Shown piece by piece: positions 24,834-33,071 of a stretch of DNA of 64,000 nt (position 1 is the stretch's first letter; every line of letters begins with the position of its first letter). The position numbers and the translations under genes were made by a program. A model generated the notes under the pieces. It ran no database searches. It was given only the letters and a program-made list of their open reading frames with translations, and was not told where the DNA came from. This DNA comes from a virus: positions 62,001 through 126,000 of IMG/VR virus record IMGVR_UViG_3300033273_000550, one strand, 5' to 3'.

Positions 24834-26408
24834 ATGGCAAAAGACATAAAAAAAATAATCGCACAGGAGTATATTAAGTGCGCAAAAGATCCTGCATACT
24901 TCATGCGGAAGTACTGTTATATACAACACCCTACTAGAGGTAGAATTTTATTTAGTCTTTATCCTTTCCAAGAAAAAGTATTACATTTATTTAGAGATAA
25001 TCAGTATATCATTACTCTTAAATCTAGACAGTTAGGTATTTCCACTCTAGCTTCTGCATACAGTTTATGGTTAATGATATTCCATAAAGATAAAAACGTT
25101 TTAGCCTTAGCAACTACTCAAGCTACAGCTCGTAACTTAGTAACCAAAGTCATTTTTATGTATGACCAGTTACCTAAATGGCTTAGACTACCAGCTGTTG
25201 AAAAAAATAAATTATCATTAAGATTAAAGAATGGTTCGAGAGTACAGGCTAAATCCTCTAATACTGATGCAGCAAGATCTGAAGCGGTATCTCTTTTATT
25301 AATTGATGAGGCAGCATTTATTGATAATATTGAAGAGACATTTACTGCAGCACAACAAACCCTAGCAACAGGTGGTCAGTGTATGGCATTATCAACTCCT
25401 AACGGTATTGGTAACTGGTTCCATTTAACATGGGAAAAAGCAGTTACTGGAGAAAATAGTTTTGTACCTATTAGATTACCTTGGACAGTACATCCTGAAA
25501 GAGACCAGAAATGGAGAGACCAACAAGATGCTGATTTAGGTAACAGAATGGCTGGACAGGAATGTGATTGTGACTTCCTTGCTTCTGGTGATACTGTCTT
25601 TGAACCTGACGATATGACATTCTACGAACAGACATATCAAACAGACCCTATGGAACGAAGAGGTGTGGATGGTAACTTATGGGTATGGGAAGGTGTAGAT
25701 TATAGCAAATCTTATATGGTAGTAGCTGATGTCGCTAGAGGTGATTCTAGTGACTATTCTGCTTTTCATATCTTTGATATTGAAAACTGTACTCAAGTTG
25801 CAGAATATAAAGGTAAGTTATCTCCAAAAGACTTCGGTAATGTACTTGTTGGAATAGCTGCAGAATACAACGATGCACTTCTTGTAGTAGAAAATGCAAA
25901 TATTGGTTGGGCTACTATAGAGCAAGTATTAGAAAGAGAATATAGAAATTTATACTACAGTTCTACTGCTAATATGGAATCAGTAGAATCCTATATGCAT
26001 AAGTTTGAAAGAGATAAATTAGTACCTGGCTTTACTATGTCTGCTAGAACACGACCTCTAGTAATAGCTAAAATGATTGAGTATATAAGAGAAAAATCAG
26101 TTACCATACATTCAAAGAGACTTATGAATGAAATGAGAGTATTTGTATGGAAGAACGGTAAAGCTCAAGCTCAAGATAGATATAACGATGACCTTCTAAT
26201 GGCTTGTGCTACTGCATTATATGTAAGAGATACTGCACTTAGGCTTAGACAGCAAGGTATGGACTTAGCTAGAGCACAGCTATCTTCATTCTCTAATCTT
26301 AACGCTAAAAATGCAGCTGTTATAAGAACAGTTGGAAATAAGGTAGAAAATCCTTATATTTTAAATACCCCTGGTGGACAAGAAGATATCACCTGGTTAA
26401 TAAAATAG
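24834..26408 (+). CDS. gp17: Terminase large subunit (T4 gp17)
   Basis: A 524-residue packaging motor. The ATPase domain shows the T4-style Walker A SRQLGIST (residues 64-71), Walker B LLLIDE (154-159, D158/E159) and coupling motif LSTPNG (187-192). The nuclease domain has the acidic triad region: MVVADVARGD (D299, D304), LVVENAN (E353) and RYNDDLLMACA (near 458). The enzyme pumps DNA into the prohead through the portal and cuts concatemers. It lies 28 bases before the portal, without the sheath (gp18) and tube (gp19) genes found between them in T4. Confidence 0.95.
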   Translation: MAKDIKKIIAQEYIKCAKDPAYFMRKYCYIQHPTRGRILFSLYPFQEKVLHLFRDNQYIITLKSRQLGISTLASAYSLWLMIFHKDKNVLALATTQATARNLVTKVIFMYDQLPKWLRLPAVEKNKLSLRLKNGSRVQAKSSNTDAARSEAVSLLLIDEAAFIDNIEETFTAAQQTLATGGQCMALSTPNGIGNWFHLTWEKAVTGENSFVPIRLPWTVHPERDQKWRDQQDADLGNRMAGQECDCDFLASGDTVFEPDDMTFYEQTYQTDPMERRGVDGNLWVWEGVDYSKSYMVVADVARGDSSDYSAFHIFDIENCTQVAEYKGKLSPKDFGNVLVGIAAEYNDALLVVENANIGWATIEQVLEREYRNLYYSSTANMESVESYMHKFERDKLVPGFTMSARTRPLVIAKMIEYIREKSVTIHSKRLMNEMRVFVWKNGKAQAQDRYNDDLLMACATALYVRDTALRLRQQGMDLARAQLSSFSNLNAKNAAVIRTVGNKVENPYILNTPGGQEDITWLIK

Positions 26409-26410
26409 AC

Positions 26411-26418
26411 TATTTATA
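26411..26418 (+). promoter_or_regulatory. Putative late promoter box TATTTATA
   Basis: TATTTATATATAAAAA in the 28-base terminase-portal gap, 18 bases before the portal ATG at 26437. Confidence 0.6.
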
Positions 26419-26436
26419 TATAAAAATTAAAGACTA

Positions 26437-28332
26437 ATGGCGGATACTTCATTGTTTGGTAGACTAAGAAGATTATTCTCCTCCGATATCGTGGTAAGAA
26501 ACGTTGGGGGTAATCAACTTAAGATCGCCGATGTAAACCAAATACAAACAACTGGTAGATACCAGACTAATTCGTTAGTAGATAGATTTAGTAGACTCTA
26601 TATCTATAATAATAAAAATATTTTTAATCCTAATCTTAACTACCAAACGTTAAGAATACAGCTTTATTCTGATTATGAAGCTATGGATACCGATCCTATC
26701 ATTGCATCAGCATTAGATATTATCGCTGATGAAGCTACAGTAAAAAACGATCAAAATGAGATTTTAACTATAAAATCCTCAGATGAGAATATTCAACGAG
26801 TTCTTTATAATTTATTCTATGATGTACTTAACATCGAGTTTAACTTATGGTCTTGGACAAGGAATATGTGTAAATACGGAGACTTTTTCTTAAAGCTAGA
26901 AATAGCAGAGAAGTTCGGAGTTTACAATGTTCTACCTTATACAGTATATCACATGGTAAGGCGAGAAGGAGAAGACCCAGAAAATCCTGCTAAAGTAATT
27001 TTTCAACTAGATCCTGATGGATTAGCTTCTTCTCAAAACCCTAATTACCTTCCTAAACGTAAAAGTGATAAGAGAGTAGTAGATTTTGATAATTATGAAG
27101 TAGCTCACTTTAGATTAATATCTGATACTTCTTACTTACCTTATGGACGTTCTTACTTAGAGCCTGCAAGAAAGATATTTAAGCAAGTTACTTTGATGGA
27201 GGATGCTATGTTAATTCATAGAATAATGAGAGCTCCTGAAAAGAGAATGTTCTATATTAATGTAGGAAACGTTCCACCAAATGAAGTAGAGCAGTTTATG
27301 CAAAAGACTATCAATCAAATGAAAAAAACTCCTTATGTAGGAGAAGATGGTCAGTATAATCTAAGATTTAATTTGCAGAATATGATGGAAGATTTTTACC
27401 TGCCGGTAAGGGGAGGAGATTCTTCTACTAGGATTGAGACCACTAAAGGTCTAGATTATGACGGTGTAACTGACGTTAGGTACTTACAAGAAAAAATGTT
27501 TGCTGCTCTTAAGATACCGAAAGCTTATTTTGGCTTTGAAGGAGATCTTAACGGTAAAGCAACACTAGCCGCTGAAGATATTAGATTTGCTAGAACAGTA
27601 GAAAGAATCCAAAGAATAATGGAATCAGAGTTAACTAAAATTGCTCTAGTACATTTATACTCTCAAGGATTTACCGGTGAAAGCCTTACTAACTTTGAAA
27701 TTAAACTTACTACTCCATCTATTATTTTTGAACAAGAGAAAGTAGCACTACTAAAGGAAAAGGTTGATCTTGCTAATCAGATGAAAGATACTAAAATGTT
27801 CTCTACAGATTATATCTATGAAAACATATTTGATATGTCAGAAGATGCTTATATGGAAATGAGAGATTTAGTTAGAGAAGATTCTAAGAGACTCTTTAGA
27901 CTAGCACAGATAGAAGGTGAAGGAAACGATCCTGCTAAGTCTGGTATGACATACGGTACTCCTCATGATCTAGCTTCTATGTACGGTAGAAGAGCTACTT
28001 CTACTCCTAAAGGAGCAGGAGATGGTGAAGTACCTACTGGCTATGAAGATACCCCAAGCTGGGGGGAACCTGGACCAGAAGGTGGAAGACCAAGAGAAAA
28101 AGCATCTGTCTACGGTACCAACGATAATCCGTTAGGAGGTAGAGATCCATTAGGACAGCATGGTATGAAAGGCGGATACCCTTCAGACAACGATAACGTT
28201 ATGGAAAATACGTCTACTCAAAAAGTTTATTTACAAAATAAAGAAGATCTAAAGAATATTGTTTTTGAAAAAACTAAGGAGGAAGAGAGTAACTTACTTA
28301 AAGAGGACAATATAAAAGATTTAGAGAAATAA
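26437..28332 (+). CDS. gp20: Portal protein (T4 gp20)
   Basis: A 631-residue portal subunit, longer than T4 gp20 (about 524). Characteristic segments are YEAMDTDPIIASALDIIADE (about residues 85-104), GRSYLEPARKIFKQVTLMED and MRAPEKRMFYINVGNVPPNE (mid-protein), and YLQEKMFAALKIPKAYFGFE. The C-terminal extra part (about 500-600) is Gly/Pro-rich and ends in charged helices. It forms the dodecameric DNA channel at the capsid vertex, where gp17 docks. It follows its own promoter-like box. Confidence 0.93.
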   Translation: MADTSLFGRLRRLFSSDIVVRNVGGNQLKIADVNQIQTTGRYQTNSLVDRFSRLYIYNNKNIFNPNLNYQTLRIQLYSDYEAMDTDPIIASALDIIADEATVKNDQNEILTIKSSDENIQRVLYNLFYDVLNIEFNLWSWTRNMCKYGDFFLKLEIAEKFGVYNVLPYTVYHMVRREGEDPENPAKVIFQLDPDGLASSQNPNYLPKRKSDKRVVDFDNYEVAHFRLISDTSYLPYGRSYLEPARKIFKQVTLMEDAMLIHRIMRAPEKRMFYINVGNVPPNEVEQFMQKTINQMKKTPYVGEDGQYNLRFNLQNMMEDFYLPVRGGDSSTRIETTKGLDYDGVTDVRYLQEKMFAALKIPKAYFGFEGDLNGKATLAAEDIRFARTVERIQRIMESELTKIALVHLYSQGFTGESLTNFEIKLTTPSIIFEQEKVALLKEKVDLANQMKDTKMFSTDYIYENIFDMSEDAYMEMRDLVREDSKRLFRLAQIEGEGNDPAKSGMTYGTPHDLASMYGRRATSTPKGAGDGEVPTGYEDTPSWGEPGPEGGRPREKASVYGTNDNPLGGRDPLGQHGMKGGYPSDNDNVMENTSTQKVYLQNKEDLKNIVFEKTKEEESNLLKEDNIKDLEK

Positions 28333-28336
28333 TACA

Positions 28337-28344
28337 TATTTATA
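28337..28344 (+). promoter_or_regulatory. Putative late promoter box TATTTATA
   Basis: TATTTATA in the 28-base portal-to-next-gene gap, 16 bases before the ATG at 28361. Confidence 0.55.
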
Positions 28345-28360
28345 ATAGTAAACGTATATA

Positions 28361-29215
28361 ATGAAAATAAAACATTCAAAATATCGTAACACAGGATTAA
28401 TATTCGAATTGCTAGTAAAGCAAATAGCAGTCGATACCCTGAATAACGAAGACTCAAAAGCAGTACAGATACTTAAGAAGTATTTTACTGGTAAGTCTGT
28501 ATTAGGAAAAGAATATAAATTATACGAATTTATTTCGAAAAATAATAAACTCAATCAAACAAAAGCAGAAGCAGTTTTATCTACAATTACTGAAGTATCG
28601 AGAAAGTTATCTCAAGATGCTTTAAAAACTCAAAAATATAATCTCATCTCTGATATTAAGGAGAGCTATAATATTGAAGAGTTTTTTGGTATGGAAGTAG
28701 CTAACTATAAATCTCTTGCTGCATTATATTGTTTGTTAGAAGCTCAAAATAGTAACTCATTAGTTGATCCTCAATTTTTAGTTAACAATAAAGTAACTAT
28801 ATTAGAACATTTAACTTCTAATCCTCAAACTAAAGAAGACGTAAAAGATAGTCTTATTGAAGATTATAGTAAGTACGATAAGGATTTAAAAATGCTTACG
28901 TTTAAAATTCTATTAGAAAAGTTTAACGATAAGTATAAAGATTTACTACCAGAGCAAAAAAATATACTAAAAGAATTTATAACCTCAGTTAATTCTAATA
29001 AGAAGCTACATACATTAGTTAATACAGAATTAGAAAAAATTAAGAGTATAGTAGAGGAATTAAGTAATAACATTACCGATGATGTTACAAAAATTAAGTT
29101 GACTGAGATTTGTAAAGGTATTAAGTTAGTATCTAAAACTCAAAAGATTAATGATACTCATTTAGTTAACCTTATGCAATATTATGATCTAGTAAACGAG
29201 TTAAAAAACTTATGA
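28361..29215 (+). CDS. Conserved phage head-region protein
   Basis: A 284-residue helical protein opening MKIKHSKYRNTGLIFELLVK, a start I recall from proteins found next to portal genes in marine T4-like phages. The body is lysine/glutamate/leucine-rich alpha-helix (LSTITEVSRKLSQDALKTQK, YNIEEFFGMEV) with no enzymatic motif. Located between gp20 and the prohead genes, where T4 has small core proteins gp67/gp68, so an assembly role is likely. It begins behind a TATTTATA box and overlaps the next ATG. Confidence 0.55.
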   Translation: MKIKHSKYRNTGLIFELLVKQIAVDTLNNEDSKAVQILKKYFTGKSVLGKEYKLYEFISKNNKLNQTKAEAVLSTITEVSRKLSQDALKTQKYNLISDIKESYNIEEFFGMEVANYKSLAALYCLLEAQNSNSLVDPQFLVNNKVTILEHLTSNPQTKEDVKDSLIEDYSKYDKDLKMLTFKILLEKFNDKYKDLLPEQKNILKEFITSVNSNKKLHTLVNTELEKIKSIVEELSNNITDDVTKIKLTEICKGIKLVSKTQKINDTHLVNLMQYYDLVNELKNL

Positions 29216-29445
29216 CAAGATCTCAACTAATTCAATTAGTAAAAGAAGTAATGCAGGAATTACATGAAGTAAACACTACCAGCTCAGGTGGCGCTTCATT
29301 TACACCAGGAGACGGAGCACAATATGCTACTCCTGCTGCGTTTGGAAAAGCAACTAGAGCTAAAAAGACTTTAACAAAGTTAGGTTTTAAACAGGTAAGC
29401 CGACCTAAGAGGCCATCACATACTAAAGGATTTGACTATTTATAA
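29212..29445 (+). CDS. Small conserved head-region protein (77 residues)
   Basis: A 77-residue protein starting MTRSQLIQLVKEVMQEL, close to the amphipathic starts of other small proteins here. It continues with SSGGASFTPGDGAQYATPAA and ends in a basic segment, KKTLTKLGFKQVSRPKRPSH. I recall this Gly/Thr-rich pattern from many marine phage head operons, but no function. The ATG overlaps the previous stop (ATGA). The last two codons lie in a TATTTATA sequence at 29437. Confidence 0.55.
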   Translation: MTRSQLIQLVKEVMQELHEVNTTSSGGASFTPGDGAQYATPAAFGKATRAKKTLTKLGFKQVSRPKRPSHTKGFDYL

Positions 29446-29447
29446 AG

Positions 29448-30944
29448 ATGAGACAAAAAACAGTAACTGAAAGATATAAAGCTGTCTGCGAAGGAAAGAT
29501 GGCTGAAAGGGAATTCGTTCGTCAAATGAGACAGGAATACCCAATGCATATTACTCAATTTAACGGATTTAAGGATTCAGTTCAGATACTTAAGAATAGA
29601 GGTTTACTTTTTGAAGAAAAGAAAATTTCTGTTAACCCTAAGTACGATGAAAGACCTAAAAGAGATTATCCATTAGATGCTCTTGAAAGAGGTATTAGAT
29701 ATGAACTAGAAGCATCCGGTGTTGACTCGGTAGATAAATTTAATATTACTGCAGATCAGTTTACTAAAGCTGAACAAAAAGCTAAGAAAAATTTAGAAAA
29801 AGATCCTTTACATTATATAAATCTTATTTCTGGTGAATCATCTAAAGTTGATAAACACGACAAAGAAGTAGAAATAAAAAGAGGTGAAGGTAAGGTAGAC
29901 GTATTTAACGGGCTTAAAAAAGCTAATCTTAGAGAAGGAGTAGAAGAAGCTGAAAAGAAAGAACTCCCTAAATCTATTGCAGATAAAGAAAGAGACCAGA
30001 TTGAAAAAGATGCTAAGAAAGCTAAAGGAATGATAAAAGAAGATCCTAAAGAAAATATTATAGCTGTAGCGAAAGCGATTAGAGAAAAGTACGGCATGAT
30101 ACCTGGGTTTAACATCTTATTAAAAGACTTCTTATTTACACATCAGCATGAAATTAAAGCTGGTGAAGTAACAGATCCGATTGGTGAGTTCGATAATTTT
30201 GTTGATGCAAACTACGATAGATTAGATGAGAAAGAAGATGTAGTTAATGAAAGAGTAGGTGCATTACAAGAATTTATCTCTCTAATTCAAGATAGAGCAG
30301 CAGAATCAGGATTTAGTGAAGCTGAAGAAGCTGCTGAAGTAATCGAAGCTTTACAAGATCATTATAACCTAAGCGAAAAGAAAGGAACAGATCACGACAA
30401 AGATGGAGATATAGACTCAGACGACTACATGGCTGCTAAAGATAAAGCTATCAAAAAAGCTATGGGTAAAGATGAGCAGTTAAAAGAAGTAGTAAAGAAC
30501 ATAATTAGAAAAAGTTTAGAAGAAGGAGTACTTAACGAGGCAGCTACTAATCAACTAGCAGACATTGCTGATCAGTATGAAGGCTTTGAAGGAATGAAAC
30601 AGACTATATTAGCTCTTCAAAACATAGTTACTGAGATTGAATTATTTTATGATAAGACTAGAGGTAAAGTCCAAAAGATTTATGATTCTATTGGAGAAGT
30701 TAGAAATGAAGAAGGACTTAAAGTAGGACCGTATCTAGCTCCTGCTATTGAAGCTGCTTTTAGAAAAGACCTTAATCCGGTAACAAAAGCTGGATTTACA
30801 AAAGGTTTAGAAGTACCTAAAGTAAGAGTAATTTCTCAAAAAGATATTGACGCACATAATTCCGGAGAAGCACCGCTAGGTGAATCAGAACCTAAACAAA
30901 CAATATTTTCTCCTGTGAACGAAAAAAGAAATAACAATGAATAA
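29448..30944 (+). CDS. Prohead/internal protein with EF-hand-like loop
   Basis: A 498-residue charged helical protein. A calcium-loop sequence, DHDKDGDIDSDDYMAAKDKA (about residues 310-330), looks like a single EF-hand or dockerin-type loop. A segment near residues 205-235 (IAVAKAIREKYGMIPGF) and the C-terminal half (ADIADQYEGFEGMKQTILAL) are predicted helices. Many (I/L)-x-E sites are present. It lies between portal and protease genes, where T4 has prohead core proteins, and it overlaps the next gene by 8 bases. Assembly role inferred. Confidence 0.5.
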   Translation: MRQKTVTERYKAVCEGKMAEREFVRQMRQEYPMHITQFNGFKDSVQILKNRGLLFEEKKISVNPKYDERPKRDYPLDALERGIRYELEASGVDSVDKFNITADQFTKAEQKAKKNLEKDPLHYINLISGESSKVDKHDKEVEIKRGEGKVDVFNGLKKANLREGVEEAEKKELPKSIADKERDQIEKDAKKAKGMIKEDPKENIIAVAKAIREKYGMIPGFNILLKDFLFTHQHEIKAGEVTDPIGEFDNFVDANYDRLDEKEDVVNERVGALQEFISLIQDRAAESGFSEAEEAAEVIEALQDHYNLSEKKGTDHDKDGDIDSDDYMAAKDKAIKKAMGKDEQLKEVVKNIIRKSLEEGVLNEAATNQLADIADQYEGFEGMKQTILALQNIVTEIELFYDKTRGKVQKIYDSIGEVRNEEGLKVGPYLAPAIEAAFRKDLNPVTKAGFTKGLEVPKVRVISQKDIDAHNSGEAPLGESEPKQTIFSPVNEKRNNNE

Positions 30945-31182
30945 TTTTGATCTAAAAAAATTCTTAACGGAAAATAAATTAAAAAAAGCAGGGTATACTA
31001 GTATGCCTGGTAGACTAGCTATTCAAGGCTCAAAAGAGTTTGAATCAGCACACCATAACGGAGAGATTACTCCTGCTGAATATATGAAAGATGTTCTTAG
31101 TGGAATGAAAGAGTTAGACCATTTAGATCAAGAATCTGTTATTATTCTAAAAGCAATTGGTAGACAAGATTTAATCGGATAA
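30937..31182 (+). CDS. Small prohead-region protein with capsid-tag-like start
   Basis: An 81-residue protein starting MNNFDLKKFLTENKL, where LTE-N fits the (I/L)-x-E rule. The rest, MPGRLAIQGSKEFESAHHNG then GEITPAEYMKDVLSGMKELD, is compact and acidic. It overlaps the previous gene by 8 bases and lies four bases before the protease gene gp21. The position matches the small T4 prohead core proteins gp67/gp68, but there is no clear sequence similarity that I can judge. Confidence 0.55.
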   Translation: MNNFDLKKFLTENKLKKAGYTSMPGRLAIQGSKEFESAHHNGEITPAEYMKDVLSGMKELDHLDQESVIILKAIGRQDLIG

Positions 31183-31186
31183 AATT

Positions 31187-31765
31187 ATGGCACAACTATT
31201 AGTAGACGTTACACCATTTAAACCTACACTCAGAGAGTCTAAATCTAGACCAGGAGTATTCGAGGTAGAAGGTGTTATGCAAAGAGCTAAAGCTCAAAAT
31301 CAAAACGGTCGTGTTTATAAAAAAGAAATTTTAGAGAGAGAAGCTAAGAAGTATATGGAGGAGTTCGTAAAGAACGGTAATGCATTCGGAGAATTAGATC
31401 ATCCTGAAACTCCTGTAGTTTCTCTAAAAAATGCTTCTCACGTAGTGAAAGACCTTTGGTGGAAGGGTGATGACCTAATGGGTAGAGTAGAACTACTAAA
31501 CACCCCTGCAGGTAATATAGTAAAAGAAATTATTAAAGCAGGACATACTATAGGTATAAGCTCTAGAGGAACAGGCTCAGTACATCAGACTAATGAAGGA
31601 ACCTTAGAAGTACAACCAGATTTTGATTTAGTATGTTGGGATTTTGTATCTAATCCTTCTACTCATGGTGCTTTTATGAACCCTGTATCTCTACAGGAGA
31701 GTAAAGTTAAATTACCAAAATACCACAACTTAAACAGTATTATTAACGATATTTTAAGAGCTTAA
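31187..31765 (+). CDS. gp21: Prohead core protease (T4 gp21)
   Basis: A 192-residue protease of the T4 gp21 type. Typical segments are FEVEGVMQRAKAQNQNGRVY (about residues 25-44), GNAFGELDHPE with catalytic-type H72, GISSRG with the Ser nucleophile (S125 or S126), and DFDLVCWDFVSNPSTHGAF. It cleaves scaffold and capsid precursors after (I/L)-x-E during prohead maturation. The gene stops at 31765, at the foot of a long inverted repeat preceding the scaffold gene. Confidence 0.93.
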   Translation: MAQLLVDVTPFKPTLRESKSRPGVFEVEGVMQRAKAQNQNGRVYKKEILEREAKKYMEEFVKNGNAFGELDHPETPVVSLKNASHVVKDLWWKGDDLMGRVELLNTPAGNIVKEIIKAGHTIGISSRGTGSVHQTNEGTLEVQPDFDLVCWDFVSNPSTHGAFMNPVSLQESKVKLPKYHNLNSIINDILRA

Positions 31766-31834
31766 TTAGTTTTTCTAAAACAGTATATATTTATATAAAA
31801 GAATATACAGTCACTTATACTGTATCAACTAATT
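31764..31834 (+). repeat. Nested inverted repeat in gp22 leader
   Basis: Outer arms AATTAGTT (31764-31771) and AACTAATT (31827-31834); inner arms ACAGTATA (31780-31787) and TATACTGT (31816-31823). Together they can form a long interrupted hairpin around the promoter-like box at 31788-31795. Confidence 0.7.
31788..31795 (+). promoter_or_regulatory. Putative late promoter box TATTTATA (long leader)
   Basis: TATTTATATAAAAGAATA, identical over 18 bases to the sequence at 5256-5273, but 95 bases before the scaffold ATG, leaving an unusually long leader that holds a hairpin. Confidence 0.6.
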
Positions 31835-31846
31835 AAATTTTCTAAT

Positions 31847-31866
31847 TACGATTCCTAATAATCGTA
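31847..31866 (+). other. Leader hairpin before scaffold gene
   Basis: TACGATT (31847-31853), loop CCTAAT, AATCGTA (31860-31866): a perfect 7-bp stem 24 bases before the gp22 ATG. It may affect stability or translation of the highly expressed scaffold/capsid mRNA. Confidence 0.55.
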
Positions 31867-31890
31867 GAAATCACAATTATTTTAATCACA

Positions 31891-33045
31891 ATGGCGAATA
31901 AGGATTTATTCAAGCAAGCGATTGCTGAAGCTAAATCGGTTAGAGAAGCTGCTATTGCCAATGCTAAAGAGGCTTTAGAAGAATCATTAACTCCGCATCT
32001 TAAAGATATGTTGGCTGCTAAACTTCAAGAAATGGAAGATAAATCTGTTGAAGAAGAAGTAGTAAACGAAATCGAAGAAGAGCTTGAAGAAGCTAATCAC
32101 GATAAGAAAGATGATGAGAAGATGGAGGAAGCTAAAGATGACAAAAAAGACGAAGCAATAGAAGAAGACTTAACTGAAGTACCAGCAGTTGCTGAAGAAG
32201 ACGAAGCAGAGGATGACTCAGACGAATCTGAGGACGATGCTGAGGTTGAAGAACCAGAGCATGACCACGACGAGGTTGACGGTGATGAAGATTTATCTAA
32301 ACTATCTGTAGATCAGTTTAAAGATTTAATCAGAGACATCATTAATCAAGAAATGGGTGCTGACGCAGCTCCTGATATGGACGGCGGTGATATCGAAGGT
32401 ATGGGCGATGAGCCTGCTATCGAAGAACCAGCTGGAGATGATCTAGGAGGCGATGATGAAGAAGAAATCAATTTAGATGAACTTCTTCAAGAACTTGAAG
32501 CTATTTCTGAACAAGAAGTAGAAGAAGGTAAAAAAGAAGACAAAATGGAAGAAGGCAACAAAGATAAAGTTGACGAAGCAGAAGAGTTAGAAGAAGACAC
32601 TAACAATCAAATGGAAGCTGAATCTGATACTAAAGATCACAACGTTAATAACGTACAATCAGGTGCTCTTAAAGAAGAATTAGATCAGGCTCTAGAAACG
32701 ATTGAAACTCTTAAATCAGAGTTAAATGAAGTGAATATCTTAAACTCTAAATTACTTTACGTAAACAAGATCTTTAAAGCTAATTCTCTTTCAGAAAGTC
32801 AAAAAGTAAACATTATTGCTGCTTTCGATAAAGCTGAAACAGTGAAAGAAGTAAAATTAGTTTACGAAACAGTTTCTGATAACTTCTCAAGTAAAAAAGA
32901 AGTTAAAAACGAAACAATCAAAGAAGCTAAAAATTTAAGCATGGCATCTAAAGCAGGCGGAACATCAGCTGCGAAACCAGAAGTTATCGCAGAGGTATCT
33001 GATACTGTGAGAAGAATGCAAAAATTAGCTGGAATCATTAAATAA
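31891..33045 (+). CDS. gp22: Prohead scaffold/core protein (T4 gp22)
   Basis: A 384-residue, extremely acidic coiled-coil protein directly before the major capsid gene, as in T4. It starts MANKDLFKQAIAEAKSV, where IAE-A is exactly the T4 capsid-tag cleavage form. The middle is an Asp/Glu-rich stretch (about residues 55-200) and the C-terminal half a coiled coil (LDQALETIETLKSELNEVN, then LYVNKIFKANSLSESQKVNI). It forms the inner core that shapes the prohead and is degraded by gp21. The 125-base leader is the longest upstream region in this part. Confidence 0.88.
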   Translation: MANKDLFKQAIAEAKSVREAAIANAKEALEESLTPHLKDMLAAKLQEMEDKSVEEEVVNEIEEELEEANHDKKDDEKMEEAKDDKKDEAIEEDLTEVPAVAEEDEAEDDSDESEDDAEVEEPEHDHDEVDGDEDLSKLSVDQFKDLIRDIINQEMGADAAPDMDGGDIEGMGDEPAIEEPAGDDLGGDDEEEINLDELLQELEAISEQEVEEGKKEDKMEEGNKDKVDEAEELEEDTNNQMEAESDTKDHNVNNVQSGALKEELDQALETIETLKSELNEVNILNSKLLYVNKIFKANSLSESQKVNIIAAFDKAETVKEVKLVYETVSDNFSSKKEVKNETIKEAKNLSMASKAGGTSAAKPEVIAEVSDTVRRMQKLAGIIK

Positions 33046-33071
33046 ATTAATTCATTTTTTAAACCTTAATC

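Noticed and set aside
29437-29444. TATTTATA before the gene at 29448 (and 37122-37129 before 37134)
   Set aside because: It forms the last Tyr-Leu codons plus TAA of the preceding gene and is only 3-4 bases from the ATG, too close to act like the other boxes.
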